Assembly: GCF_001651855.1 (NCBI RefSeq)
Contig: NZ_LNQC01000068.1
Location: forward strand, 1 to 64,000
Direction of reading: 5' to 3'
Source of the DNA: Sinorhizobium americanum
GTDB lineage: Bacteria; Pseudomonadota; Alphaproteobacteria; Rhizobiales; Rhizobiaceae
Length of the DNA: 64,000 bases
Below are positions 1 through 9,770 of this stretch, piece after piece. A model generated the notes under the pieces. It was not told the origin of the DNA. It worked only from the letters and a program-made list of their open reading frames with translations, and searched no databases. Position 1 is the stretch's first letter, and every line of letters starts with the position of its first letter. Both the position numbers and the translations under genes were made by a program.

Positions 1-1
1 C

Positions 2-193
2 GTCTACATTCTCACTTTCGGCGGGCCGGGTTTTGCGACGACATCTGCCGGCTTTTCAATCTACCGGCGGGCGATCGAGCAATTCGACGTCGGCCGTGCG
101 GCGGCCGAGACGATCGTCTACGGCCTCGTCATAGGTCTGGCGACACTCCCGGTCGTTCGCCTGCATCAGCATTTCGAAAGGCGGGAATCATGA
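2..193 (+). CDS. Sugar ABC transporter permease, C-terminal fragment (cut by window edge)
   Basis: The frame is open from the left edge and ends in TGA at 191-193. About 63 residues remain, beginning VYILTFGGPG, the conserved region of MalF/UgpA-type permeases that follows the EAA loop. The stop overlaps the ATG of the next permease (ATGA at 190-193), the usual coupling of paired inner-membrane sugar permeases. The rest of the gene, and presumably the binding protein and ATPase, lie to the left of the window. Substrate cannot be told. Confidence 0.75.
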   Translation, partial: VYILTFGGPGFATTSAGFSIYRRAIEQFDVGRAAAETIVYGLVIGLATLPVVRLHQHFERRES

Positions 194-1005
194 GGCTCGG
201 CGTTCCACATCTCTGGCTGGCCGTGGCGGCGGCGCCGATAGTCGGCTTCTTCGCCCTCCCCATCCTTTATCTCGCCGCCGTTTCCCTCAAGACCAAGGAC
301 GATGTGCTGAGCGGCAATTTCTGGCCGACAGTGCGGACGTTCGCGAACTGGCCCGGCGCTTTCGAAGCGGCCGGCATTGCGGGTTTCATATTCAATTCCG
401 TCGCGGTTTCCGTGCTTGGCGGCCTCCTCACCATCGCATTGGCGTTACCCTCGTCCTATGCGGTGTTGCGGCTCAAGATTGGCGGCAGGTGGCTGGCGGA
501 CGTGACGCTTTCGAGCTACATGGCGCCGCCCATCGTCGCCTTGATCCCTCTGTTCTTCCTGCTGAAGGCAACCGGGCTTCTCAACACGCGCGCCGGTCTC
601 GTCCTCGTTTACGGCTTCGCCAACGTGCCCGTCGCATTCTGGCTTCTGACGCCCTTCCTGCGCCGGATGCCGATCGAGATCGAGCAGGCGGCCGCGATGG
701 ACGGTGCGGGACCGCTTCGCACGCTTCTTCAGATCGTCGCCCCAATCATCGCACCCGGTGTCGTGGCCACACTGATCATCGTAACCGTGCTGTCCTATAA
801 CGAATTCCTCTTCGCCTCCGCCTTCACCTTTTCCGACGCCACGCGAACGCTGCCAGTCGGCATCTCGCTCTTCCAGGGAGACAGGCTGGTTAATTTCGGC
901 CAGATGGCAGCCGCCTCCCTCGCCGGCATCGCCCCGATCTACCTGATCGCGCTTTTCATGCAGCGCTATCTGATCAGCGGGCTCGCACATGGTGGGGTGA
1001 AATAG
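190..1005 (+). CDS. Carbohydrate ABC transporter permease (MalG/UgpE type)
   Basis: A 271-residue inner-membrane permease with about six hydrophobic segments. The cytoplasmic EAA-type loop is visible around residues 160-180 (EQAAAMDGAGPLRTLLQIVAP), the docking site for the ATPase in binding-protein-dependent importers. Length and the N-terminal segment followed by a Pro-rich periplasmic loop fit the MalG half of a permease pair. Its start overlaps the stop of the upstream permease, so the two are co-translated. No further transporter gene follows; it looks like the last gene of an operon lying mostly outside the window. Substrate unknown. Confidence 0.88.
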   Translation: MRLGVPHLWLAVAAAPIVGFFALPILYLAAVSLKTKDDVLSGNFWPTVRTFANWPGAFEAAGIAGFIFNSVAVSVLGGLLTIALALPSSYAVLRLKIGGRWLADVTLSSYMAPPIVALIPLFFLLKATGLLNTRAGLVLVYGFANVPVAFWLLTPFLRRMPIEIEQAAAMDGAGPLRTLLQIVAPIIAPGVVATLIIVTVLSYNEFLFASAFTFSDATRTLPVGISLFQGDRLVNFGQMAAASLAGIAPIYLIALFMQRYLISGLAHGGVK

Positions 1006-1623
1006 GGGAGAGGCCAAACGCGAGGGCTCGACTACAGCCGGCACCGCCCCGCATATTTCGTATTGGCCACGTCGGCCCTTTAGGCTTGAGAGTTGGGGAA
1101 GCTCGCACCACCACGTCGTCACTTCGGGAGTGCAGATCTTCATGCCGGTGTAGATGCATCGCGGGTCTCGTGGGTTGTGCATCCGCGGGAGAAACATTCT
1201 CCCGTTCAAGTTGCCCAGGTTTCGCTGCCAACGACCGCGGAACGTCACGCTCCTTCTAGCTCCTACATCAGCCGGTCGAGCTCGGCAGAACGATGCGGCA
1301 GCCAGGATTCTCGTAATATAAGTTCCCAATGTAACTGAAACGGCCGCAGTCTTATAATAAAGTAGCTATCAACACGGATCAGGCGGCAGGTGTGGACGCG
1401 TTTTCCGATGCTTTCCTCCCGCTTCGGTAATCTCGCTTCACGCGGGCAAATCGCGCACCCGGACGAGCCTTCAGGAAAGGCGGTGGTGGTCGACCGCTTA
1501 TTGCTCGTGGGACTGAATTGACGAGGACTGATCAGGGCCACAGGTGTAAGCTTTTTATATTCGAGGCTCGTGGGAAAGCGCATCAGAACAAGCCAAATTC
1601 GACCATGTCAGAGGATGCTAGTC
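1006..1623. other. Intergenic region, no gene recognised
   Basis: About 620 bases between the permease and the cyclase gene. Short ORFs on both strands overlap one another and have no recognisable domain, so I treat them as chance. An agagga ribosome-binding site at 1610-1615 precedes the chosen ATG of the next gene. No clear terminator or promoter was found. Confidence 0.5.
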
Positions 1624-4600
1624 ATGCCCGACATCGGAGACTGGCTCGCCAGCATCAGGCTTGAGCGGTATCGCCAAACCTTCTTGAAGAACGGCATCGA
1701 TCTCGATGTCGTCGACGATCTCACCGATGCCGACCTCAAGGAGCTCGGGCTGTCCCTTGGTGACCGCAAGCGTTTTCTCAGGGCGGCCGCGACCCTGCCT
1801 CAGCCGCCGCCCTTACGCGTTGGGACCAAGCCGCCCGCGTCACCGATCCACACAGAAGCGGAACGGCGACAGCTTACGGTGATGTTCTGCGATCTCGTTG
1901 AATCGACAGCACTCTCCGCCCGCCTAGATCCAGAAGACCTACGGCAGTCGATCGTAGCGTACCGTGCCTGCGCCACCGAGATCGTCGGCCGGTACGACGG
2001 CTTTGTCGCCAAGTACATGGGCGACGGCGTCCTCGTGTACTTCGGCTATCCGCAGGCTCACGAGGAAGATGCCGAGCGGGCCGTCAGGGCCGGTCTCGCG
2101 GTCGTCGAGGCGGTCGACCGGCTGGACGCGGCAGGCGAACATCTGGCTGTTCGGATCGGAATCGCCACCGGCCTGGTGGTGGTGGGCGACATCATCGGCA
2201 CCGGCGAGGCCGAGGAATGCAGCGTCGTAGGGGAAACTCCGAACCTGGCCGCCCGGCTACAGGCGCTGACCGGGCCCGGCACAGTAGTCATTGCCGAAGC
2301 GACCCGCGCATTGCTGCGTGGGCAGTTCAAGCTCGAAAGCATCGGGCTGCGGTCGATCAAGGGGTTTTCCGGGGCGGCTGAAGCGTTTCGGGTGCTCGGC
2401 GAAGTGCGCAGCGATGACCGCTTCGAGGTCGGTCACGCGACCGTGCTGCCGTTGGTCGGGCGCGACCAGGAACTCGCGCTGTTGGTCGATCGTTGGAATT
2501 TGGCCAAGACCGCCGAAGGCCAGGTCGTCCTGCTCGAAGGTGAGGCTGGGATCGGCAAGTCGCGCCTCGCCCTCGCCCTTCGCGAGCGTCTCTTTCGACA
2601 ACCACACAGGTTGCGCCGCTACTTCGCCTCGCCCTACTACGTCAACAGCGCGCTTCGTCCGGTGATCGCCCAACTCGAACAGGAGGCGGGATTTGAACGC
2701 GAGGATTCAGCGGTCGAGAAGCTCGCCAAACTTGAGGCGCTGGTCGCAGAACAGGTCGGTGAGGTGACCGAAGCGCTCCCATTGTTGGCCGAGCTCCTCG
2801 GAATTCCAGGCACCAGCCGCTGTCCGATAATGGATCTTGCGCCCAAACAGCGTAAGAATCGAACCTTCGACGTGCTCATCGCCCAGCTTGCCATACTGGC
2901 TGCGAAGCAGCCGGTGCTCCTGGTGCTTGAGGACGCTCACTGGCTGGACGCGAGTAGCCTTGAGCTGTTCGACTTGTTCGTGGATCACATCCGGCAGCTC
3001 CCGGTGCTGCTGGTCATTACCCACAGGCCCGAATTCGTCCCACCTTGGCGCAACTACCCGCACGTGACAAAGGTGGTCCTGAAACGTCTCGACCGGGTGC
3101 ACGCTCAATCGCTGATCGAAGGGCTGACCGGTGGAAAGGCTCTGCCTGCCGGAGTGCTCGATTACATCCTGACCAACACCGACGGCGTACCGCTGTACCT
3201 TGAGGAGTTGACCAAGACCATGCTCGAGTCTGGTCTCTTGGGAGTGGCCGGCAATCGGTTTGGATTGGCTGCACATATGCCGCCGCTGGCGGTCCCGGTG
3301 ACGCTATACGACTCCCTGATGGCTCGCCTCGACCGCCTCGGCAAGGCCAAGGCGGTGGCCCAGATCGGTGCCTGCATTGGGCGTGAGTTCTCGTATGAGC
3401 TAATTGCAGCGTTAGCAGTGCTCGATGAGCATGAGTTGCAGAGGAGGCTTGATCAACTGGTTGCTACCGAGCTGGTCTTTCGGCGCGGAAGTCCCCCTAA
3501 CGTTATCTACAGCTTCAAGCACGCGCTTGTCCGAGATACCGCATATCAGTCGCTGCTCAAGAGCCGCCGCCGGGAACTGCATCGCCGTATTGTCCAGGTC
3601 TTCGAAGAACTCGCCCCACATGTCGTGTCCGCTCAGCCGGAGCTCCTGGCCCATCATCTGACGGAGGCAGGAGAGCTTCCGCAAGCCGTCGTGTTCTGGC
3701 ACCGGGCCGGCGAGCACGCAAACGAGCGGGCGGCGAATGCCGAGGCCGCCGGCCATTTGACCAAGGCACTCGACCTGCTCGCCCAGGTGCCGGAGAATCC
3801 GGAGCGCCTCGAGCTTGAGCTGACGTTGTTGATCACCATGGGACGAGTGCTTACCGCCGCGAAGGGCTATGGCCATCCGGAGGTCGAGCGCGTCTACAAC
3901 CGTGCTCTCAGCCTGGCGGAGCGGATCGAGGAAACGCCCAGGCTGTTCCCGGTGCTCCTCGGTCTCACCATTCATCATGCGGTGCGTTCCGAGCTTTCCG
4001 CGGCGCGGGACCTTGGCGAACGGCTTCTGAGGTTGGCGCAGCAGATCTCGGATCCTGTGCTCGTAGTGGAAGCGTCCTATGCTCTGGGCATTACCTGCTC
4101 CTGGCGCGGCGAATTCGCCTCGGCATGGAAGCACTTCGAGCACGGGATCAGCCGGTACGACATCGCCCAGCACCGGGCCCATCTCGCGCTCTATGGACAG
4201 GATGGAGGACCGATCTGCCTGTGCCGTGGCGGCATGGCGCTGTGGTATCTCGGCCACGATGACCGGGCGCTGGAGCTGATGGACGAGGCGCTCGCCATGA
4301 CCGCGAGGCTCGGACATCTGTTCAGCCGTGCCTATGTACTGACATGGGCGGCGATTTTGCACGTGCATCGACGCGACATCGCCAAGGCGCAAGAGGCGGC
4401 GGAGCTGGCTTTGAAGTTCGCGGCCGAGCACGAATTTCCATTTTGGCACACACAAGGGGTCTTTCTGCAGGGGTGGGTGCTGGCCGAAGAGGGCCACGTC
4501 GGGGAAGGCATCGAGCGGTTGCGAGAGGGGTTGGCTGGGATGCAGGCGATCGGTTCGGGAATGACGGCGCCTTGGGCGATGGGCCTGCTCGCGGAGGCGC

Positions 4601-4989
4601 ATGGAAAGGACGATCGTTTTGCCGAGGGCAGCACCTTGATCGACCAGGCGCTCACCATTGTCGCGCGCACCGGCAACCGCTGGTGCGAGGCGGAGCTGCA
4701 TCGGCTCAAGGGCGAACTCATATACTCGAGCTCAGAGTGCGACCCCGCCGAAATCGAGGCGTGCTTCCGCCGTGCGCTGAATGTCGCCCGCATGCAGGAA
4801 GCCAAGATGTGGGAACTGCGCTCGGCGGTGAGTCTGGCGCGGCTTTGGCGAACACAGGGTGATGGAGCACAGGCTTGCGAGCTGCTCGAGCCCGTTCTCG
4901 GCTGTTTCTCGGACGGCCATGGAACGCTCGATCTTCAGGACGCTCAAGCAGTCGTTGAGAGCTGCGGAGGTGGTAAATTGAGCACCTGA
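1624..4989 (+). CDS. SAM domain - class III nucleotidyl cyclase - AAA/NB-ARC-like ATPase - TPR protein
   Basis: A 1121-residue multidomain signalling protein. Residues 1-55 form a SAM-like domain (IGDWLASIRLERY). Residues about 80-245 are a class III adenylate/guanylate cyclase catalytic domain with metal-binding FCDLVES and the YMGDGVLVYFGYP loop. An ATPase follows near residue 290 with Walker A GEAGIGKS and Walker B VLLVLEDAHWLD. The C-terminal half is helical and repeat-rich (TPR-like). The start at 1624 is preferred because agagga sits 8 bases upstream and the SAM domain begins there; upstream in-frame starts have no good site. The gene stands alone. Proteins of this architecture are numerous in rhizobia; the signal sensed is unknown, and cyclase activity is inferred from the retained metal-binding Asp residues. 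Confidence 0.88.
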   Translation: MPDIGDWLASIRLERYRQTFLKNGIDLDVVDDLTDADLKELGLSLGDRKRFLRAAATLPQPPPLRVGTKPPASPIHTEAERRQLTVMFCDLVESTALSARLDPEDLRQSIVAYRACATEIVGRYDGFVAKYMGDGVLVYFGYPQAHEEDAERAVRAGLAVVEAVDRLDAAGEHLAVRIGIATGLVVVGDIIGTGEAEECSVVGETPNLAARLQALTGPGTVVIAEATRALLRGQFKLESIGLRSIKGFSGAAEAFRVLGEVRSDDRFEVGHATVLPLVGRDQELALLVDRWNLAKTAEGQVVLLEGEAGIGKSRLALALRERLFRQPHRLRRYFASPYYVNSALRPVIAQLEQEAGFEREDSAVEKLAKLEALVAEQVGEVTEALPLLAELLGIPGTSRCPIMDLAPKQRKNRTFDVLIAQLAILAAKQPVLLVLEDAHWLDASSLELFDLFVDHIRQLPVLLVITHRPEFVPPWRNYPHVTKVVLKRLDRVHAQSLIEGLTGGKALPAGVLDYILTNTDGVPLYLEELTKTMLESGLLGVAGNRFGLAAHMPPLAVPVTLYDSLMARLDRLGKAKAVAQIGACIGREFSYELIAALAVLDEHELQRRLDQLVATELVFRRGSPPNVIYSFKHALVRDTAYQSLLKSRRRELHRRIVQVFEELAPHVVSAQPELLAHHLTEAGELPQAVVFWHRAGEHANERAANAEAAGHLTKALDLLAQVPENPERLELELTLLITMGRVLTAAKGYGHPEVERVYNRALSLAERIEETPRLFPVLLGLTIHHAVRSELSAARDLGERLLRLAQQISDPVLVVEASYALGITCSWRGEFASAWKHFEHGISRYDIAQHRAHLALYGQDGGPICLCRGGMALWYLGHDDRALELMDEALAMTARLGHLFSRAYVLTWAAILHVHRRDIAKAQEAAELALKFAAEHEFPFWHTQGVFLQGWVLAEEGHVGEGIERLREGLAGMQAIGSGMTAPWAMGLLAEAHGKDDRFAEGSTLIDQALTIVARTGNRWCEAELHRLKGELIYSSSECDPAEIEACFRRALNVARMQEAKMWELRSAVSLARLWRTQGDGAQACELLEPVLGCFSDGHGTLDLQDAQAVVESCGGGKLST

Positions 4990-5576
4990 TTGCTCCGCTG
5001 AAAACGTTTTGACGTAACACCCGACTGGCGCGATGGTTCTGAATTCGACAGGGGTATTGCGCGGGATTCAGGGACGACTTGGTATCCGCGGCGAACCAGA
5101 CCTGAGCCGAGGAGCGTCTAACTTCGGTTTCCCACCCTGATGAGACCTACACGAACGCGCAGAGTCGACCCACTGCGGTCCTTCAGCATCATCCGGACTT
5201 GGGCGGCTTTGGCCTCAATAGCTGACCATCGTGAGCGGCTCGACAACTATCTCCTATCCCGTGTGATCGCAGAGAGATTGGTCGACCATGGCATAATGCG
5301 AACTTCTCGTGGAGTGGCCTGTGCAACACTGGTGGGACCCAATCACACCACCATGGACAGCTCGTTGCCAATGTCTTGGGTCCGTGCGCTCGCGTCGATC
5401 GGCTAACAAAGCCGCATAGGCGCTTGCGGCAGTTGGCGGCACCGCGCGGCAGTTGGCGGCACCGCGCTGCCGCAGGCGGCGTTGGCTGCAATCAACTGCG
5501 TTTTAACTCACGAATGTTCAGTTGGGCCTTTACGCAACCGCTGGAAAAGCCCCGCGGGCAATCCGATACCGTTCGT
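4990..5576. other. Intergenic region with a short tandem repeat, no gene recognised
   Basis: Nearly 590 bases between the cyclase gene and the convergent GH3 gene. Overlapping short ORFs on both strands have no domain signature. The only structure seen is a 20-bp tandem duplication at 5426-5465. No clear rho-independent terminator is visible for either flanking gene. Confidence 0.45.
5426..5465. repeat. 20-bp perfect tandem duplication
   Basis: The unit gcggcagttggcggcaccgc occurs at 5426-5445 and again at 5446-5465 without mismatch. It is followed by a GC-rich stretch of related composition. It lies in intergenic sequence and probably arose by replication slippage. Confidence 0.85.
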
Positions 5577-6581
5577 TCAACGTCCAGCGGCGTTTTCCCT
5601 CACGCGGCGCGCCGCATCTGCTAACCGCTCGGCAGAAAGACGCCCAGCCCGCACTGCGTCGGCGATGCCGTCGGACAAGGCGTGAAAGTGTGGCCCTCCT
5701 CCGACGAGCAGGAGGTCGACCCCCGCATTGAGGGAGGCTATAGCGGTGTCCAGAAGCGATGCGCCGCGCATAGTGGCAGGAGAGTCAAGGTCGTCGCTGA
5801 CAACGAGGCCCTTGAAGCCGAAGTGCCCGCGCAGCAGCGCGATCACAGTCGCTGACGTGCTGGCAGCATTTTGTGCGTCGAACGCGGCGACGGGCGCGGG
5901 GCCTGTCATCACCGCTTTCGTCCCAGCCTCGATCGCAGCCCTGAACGGCAGGGCACTTCCGAGAATGCGGTCGAGTGTCGTTCCTAGCGAAACATCGACC
6001 AGCGCGGGGTCAGCTTCAAGATCGTTGAAGCCCGGAAAGTGCTTCGTCACTGCAGAGATCCCCGCCTTCTGGACGCCCTTGACGTATGCCGCGGCAAGCC
6101 TCGCGACGGTTTGCGCATCCGAGCCCATCGTCCGGTTGTGCAGCCATGGATTTCGGCCGTCGACGACGTCTGCGATCGGCCCCAGGAACATGGTGACGCC
6201 GAGTTCGCGAGCGGCTGCCGCGACTTGTTGGCAACGTTCGGCGAGCACGTTTTCAGACAACGCCTCCGCGTCTTGCAAGTCGGGGAGCGCACAGACAAGT
6301 CCTTCCAGCCTCTGGATGCCGCCCAACTCTTGGTCGACGGCGACTATGAGCTCGGGACATCCAGCCCGAAGCCTGTCGACAGCGGTTCGAAAGATATCCG
6401 GGGTCTCCGTGGCCAGTCTTTCTTTTGACATCTGTCGAGCCACGTACTCGGCCCGTGTTTCCCCGATCAGAACGGAACGGCCGCCCTTTTCCAAAAACGG
6501 TTCCATGACGTCCGCAAAATCCAGATTGTCGAACGCCGGCAGGAGTATTGCCCTCGCGTCCTGATCTAGTGTGAGGGTCAT
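5577..6581 (-). CDS. Glycoside hydrolase family 3 protein (NagZ-like fold, divergent)
   Basis: A 334-residue single-domain GH3 TIM-barrel protein, the last gene of the long minus-strand operon. It retains VDQELGG near residues 82-88 (compare VDQEGG of NagZ), KHFPG at 180-184 and the SDD motif at 262-264 that carries the GH3 nucleophile Asp. In place of NagZ's GHGDT...DSH loop, which supplies the catalytic His, it reads FNDLEADP. The acid/base dyad of true N-acetylglucosaminidases is therefore missing, so a different glycoside or mechanism is likely. The ATG at 6581 overlaps the stop of the upstream GMC gene (ATGA), which fixes the start over a longer ORF reaching 6659. No signal peptide, so it is probably cytoplasmic. 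Confidence 0.8.
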   Translation of the reverse strand: MTLTLDQDARAILLPAFDNLDFADVMEPFLEKGGRSVLIGETRAEYVARQMSKERLATETPDIFRTAVDRLRAGCPELIVAVDQELGGIQRLEGLVCALPDLQDAEALSENVLAERCQQVAAAARELGVTMFLGPIADVVDGRNPWLHNRTMGSDAQTVARLAAAYVKGVQKAGISAVTKHFPGFNDLEADPALVDVSLGTTLDRILGSALPFRAAIEAGTKAVMTGPAPVAAFDAQNAASTSATVIALLRGHFGFKGLVVSDDLDSPATMRGASLLDTAIASLNAGVDLLLVGGGPHFHALSDGIADAVRAGRLSAERLADAARRVRENAAGR

Positions 6582-8263
6582 CAGCCGTGATCCTTTGAAT
6601 GTCTCTGCGCAGTTTCGGAGCGCAGGAAATCGGCCGCCCGCTCGCCGATCATGATGCACACGGCGTTAGGGTTGCCCGAGATCAGCGTTGGCATGACCGA
6701 GGCATCAGCGACCCGCAGTCCGTCGATCCCTCTCACCCGAAGCTGCGGATCGACCACCGCCATTTCGTCCTGCCCCATGCGGCACGTCCCCGAAGGGTGC
6801 AAGGCGGCGTGGGCGTCCTTGAGACAAAATGCCTTGATATCCTCGCGCGTCTTGAGAGACGGCGACGGCGTGTGCCGGGCGGCGACGTATCGGGCGATTG
6901 CCGGCTGCGCCATGATGTCGAGCGCGGTCATTGTTCCGTCGGTGATGGCGTCGAGATCGTACGGGTTCGAGAAGTAACGCGGCGCTACGCGCGGATTTGC
7001 CGTCGGGTCAGCGCTGGCAAGCGTCACCTCACCTCTGGAGCGGGGTCGGATCTGCCCCAGATTGACCGTGCATCCGTTACCTCCGGGCACGGCATCGACC
7101 CCCTCCTCGATGCCCGCGCCAACGACCATGAAATATTGGATGTCAGGCGTCGTCTCGGCCTTGTCGCCCCACCAGAACGCGCCCCCTTCAATCAGGTTCG
7201 ATGATGCCGGGCCATTACGGAAGAGAGCGTAGTTCAGCCCGGCCGCCGCTTTCCAGAGAGGCTTTTTATACTTGTCATAGCTGTGGGGTCCATTGAGCTG
7301 GTAGACTATCGAGATTTCGATATGATCCTGGAGGTTCTGGCCCACGCCAGGCAGGTCCGCCTGGAGGTCTATCCCCTGGCGTCTGATCTGGTCTTCGGGA
7401 CCTATCCCGGACAGCATCAGGAGCTTAGGCGTGCCAATCGCGCCGGCGGAGAGGACGACTTCCTGCTCGGCCCTGTAAACCACGGTGCGTTTCCCCTTCA
7501 CGCATTCGACCCCGACTGCGCGTCCCTTCTCAACTATCACGCGCGCAACCGTGGTCCCGGTCTCGATACGTAGATTGCTCCGTTTGCGGGCTGGGTTGAG
7601 ATAGGCAACCGCGGCAGAGCTGCGGCGCCCGTTGCGGGCCGTTATCTGATACAGGCCGCAACCTGCCGGATTTCCTGAGTTGAAGTCGGGGTTGTAAGGA
7701 AGACCCGCCTGCTGGCAGGCCTGCAACCAGGCGCGGGTCAGGGGATGAATATAGTCGATATCCGAAACTCCAAGTGGCCCCCCGACACCATGGACTCCGT
7801 TGCAAAAGCGATTGTTGTCCTCGGCGCGCATGAAGAACGGCAGGACGTCGGCATAGCCCCAGCCTTCGGCACCCAGGTTGACCCACTGCTCATAGTCGGA
7901 CGGCACGCCACGAATGTAGATCATCGCGTTGACGGAGCTGCCGCCGCCAAGCACCCTCGCCTGCACCATGGTCGGCTTTTCATCACGTGCCTGATCGGCC
8001 ATCGGTTCCCAGGGAATGCGCTTCAACAAGTCACCCTGCGCCGTTTTGTAGTAGGCGCCGGGAATGTGAATGTAGGGATTGTGGTCGCGCGGCCCCTCCT
8101 CGATGAGCAATACGCTAACAGCGGGGTCCTCCGAGAGACGCGAGGCCACGACACACCCGGTCGAGCCTCCGCCGACGACGATGTAATCGTACGTGTTGAC
8201 CTCGTCCGGCTGCCGCGAGCGAATTCCGAAAACCGGCGACCCAATGTCCCAGCGCGCCATCAT
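6581..8263 (-). CDS. GMC-family FAD oxidoreductase (choline/alcohol dehydrogenase type)
   Basis: A 560-residue flavoprotein. A dinucleotide-binding motif YDYIVVGGGSTGCVV follows a leader of about 25 residues, and the C-terminal active-site segment HPSGTCRMG (about residue 490) carries the GMC catalytic His. The FAD-binding C-terminal block (VADASVMP) is also present. Family members oxidise primary alcohols, choline or sugar hydroxyls. The start ATG at 8263 overlaps the end of the next upstream gene, also GMC family, and its stop overlaps the GH3 start, so it is translationally coupled on both sides. In this sugar-import operon an alcohol or sugar dehydrogenase is more likely than a choline enzyme, but this is inference. 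Confidence 0.88.
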   Translation of the reverse strand: MMARWDIGSPVFGIRSRQPDEVNTYDYIVVGGGSTGCVVASRLSEDPAVSVLLIEEGPRDHNPYIHIPGAYYKTAQGDLLKRIPWEPMADQARDEKPTMVQARVLGGGSSVNAMIYIRGVPSDYEQWVNLGAEGWGYADVLPFFMRAEDNNRFCNGVHGVGGPLGVSDIDYIHPLTRAWLQACQQAGLPYNPDFNSGNPAGCGLYQITARNGRRSSAAVAYLNPARKRSNLRIETGTTVARVIVEKGRAVGVECVKGKRTVVYRAEQEVVLSAGAIGTPKLLMLSGIGPEDQIRRQGIDLQADLPGVGQNLQDHIEISIVYQLNGPHSYDKYKKPLWKAAAGLNYALFRNGPASSNLIEGGAFWWGDKAETTPDIQYFMVVGAGIEEGVDAVPGGNGCTVNLGQIRPRSRGEVTLASADPTANPRVAPRYFSNPYDLDAITDGTMTALDIMAQPAIARYVAARHTPSPSLKTREDIKAFCLKDAHAALHPSGTCRMGQDEMAVVDPQLRVRGIDGLRVADASVMPTLISGNPNAVCIMIGERAADFLRSETAQRHSKDHG

Positions 8264-9759
8264 CGCCCCCTTGCGATCGAATTGCCTGCCTTGATAGCGA
8301 GCGCAGCGACCGTCAGTGCCGGATTGACGGCGGCCGACGTCGGTAAGACGGACGCGTCCGTGACGTACAGGTTCTCCACGTCATGGCTGCGGCAATTAAG
8401 ATTGACAACCGACGCTTGCGGGTCAGTTCCCATTCGGGCGGTACCGCATTGGTGAGAGGTCGTCTTCCGTCCGAACGTGCGCGTCAGGACTATCGGAAAG
8501 CCTGCCCTACGCATGACGTCGCGGGTTCTTTTGATCAGTGCTTCGTGGGCACGCATATTTGAGCGCACCCAATGCATCACGATCCTGCCGTCCTTCACCA
8601 TTACTCGGCTGTCTGGATTGGGCAGGTCCTCGCTTGTGAGGAACCATCCATAGGCATAACGCGCCATGAGCCTTGCCATCCAGGCGGGCACCAACGACGT
8701 TTGCGCCTTGAGGATGTTGCCGGTGATATGGCCGAGCAGTTGAACATTGCCCAGCGGAAAGCCCGTGTCCGGGTCCTTGTTGTAGAAATCGTTGAAGGCC
8801 AGCGTCTTCTGATAGACGGCGGTGTTGGGTGAGCTTGGATCGATCGCCAGCATTGCCGTCGTGTTGTGATTCATGAAGTTGCGGCCAAGCTGGTCTGAGC
8901 TATTGGCAAGGCCCCGAGGATGCGCGCCATTGCCGGATCTCAGCAGTAGCGCGGCCGACTGAACCGCACCGGCAGCTACCGCAAAAATTTCGGCGGCGAT
9001 CCGCTGTTCCACACCATCCTTGATGAATACGGCGGCCGTCACTTTCGTGCCAACCGGATCCGTTTCCAGCCGCACCACATTTGCGCCCGTAATTACGCTC
9101 ACATTCGGGTGCGCCAGGGCACTGGCAAGCGGTCCGACCTCAGCGTCGATCTTACCGCGTCCGGTATTCGGGAACGCGTCCCACCCTGTTCTCGCCCGTC
9201 GAAGCCACTCCTCGATATCTATCGCCAGCGGCAGGCTTGCCGGGTGGACGCCGGCCTTGCGCAACCTTGCGCGCACCGCGGCAATGGCCGGTTCGTCGGG
9301 AACGGCGGGGAAGCGGTACGGGTGCGATCGGGGCGGCTCCGTCGGATCCTGTTCGGCCGCGCCACGCACGCCATAGATTTCCTCTGCCCGCTCATACCAG
9401 GGCTCCATATCGGCATAGCCTAACGGCCAGCCAGGCGAACGGCCTTCCATGTGGGGACGGGGCTCGAAGTCCTCGGCCCTGTAGCGGTACATCACCGCCC
9501 CGAAGAACTTGGAATTGCCACCGACATAGTAGTAGTTGCCCGGCAGGAACGTCTCTCCATCAGTACCCACCCATTCTTCGGTCGACCTGTAAAAGCCCTT
9601 CTGGAAAATCGCCACGTCGTCCCGAGCCTCGGGCGTGTCCTTCAGGTACTCCCCGCGTTCGAGAATGACGATGCGCTTTCCAGAGGTTGCAAGACTATAG
9701 GCGAGAGAGCTGCCCCCGACCCCCGACCCGATGATGACAATGTCCGCTGTCTGGTCCAT
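8260..9759 (-). CDS. GMC-family oxidoreductase, sugar 3-dehydrogenase-like subfamily
   Basis: A 499-residue FAD enzyme from a different GMC subgroup than its neighbour. Its N-terminus reads DIVIIGSGVGGSSLAYSL and its C-terminus carries HQCGTARMG with the second active-site residue in NPALT. This subgroup includes large subunits of glucoside 3-dehydrogenases and gluconate dehydrogenases, which act on ring hydroxyls of sugars. The ATG at 9759 has AGGA 8 bases upstream; a TTG at 9774 would overlap the ABC gene and is less likely. No small subunit or cytochrome gene is adjacent, so the electron acceptor is unknown. Two GMC enzymes side by side suggest two successive or alternative oxidations of the imported compound. 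Confidence 0.82.
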   Translation of the reverse strand: MDQTADIVIIGSGVGGSSLAYSLATSGKRIVILERGEYLKDTPEARDDVAIFQKGFYRSTEEWVGTDGETFLPGNYYYVGGNSKFFGAVMYRYRAEDFEPRPHMEGRSPGWPLGYADMEPWYERAEEIYGVRGAAEQDPTEPPRSHPYRFPAVPDEPAIAAVRARLRKAGVHPASLPLAIDIEEWLRRARTGWDAFPNTGRGKIDAEVGPLASALAHPNVSVITGANVVRLETDPVGTKVTAAVFIKDGVEQRIAAEIFAVAAGAVQSAALLLRSGNGAHPRGLANSSDQLGRNFMNHNTTAMLAIDPSSPNTAVYQKTLAFNDFYNKDPDTGFPLGNVQLLGHITGNILKAQTSLVPAWMARLMARYAYGWFLTSEDLPNPDSRVMVKDGRIVMHWVRSNMRAHEALIKRTRDVMRRAGFPIVLTRTFGRKTTSHQCGTARMGTDPQASVVNLNCRSHDVENLYVTDASVLPTSAAVNPALTVAALAIKAGNSIARGR

Positions 9760-9770
9760 GAGACATCCTG

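Noticed and set aside
3412..4701. A 429-codon minus-strand frame inside the cyclase gene
   Set aside because: Composition shadow of the TPR region; no motif, no ribosome-binding site and no conserved domain.
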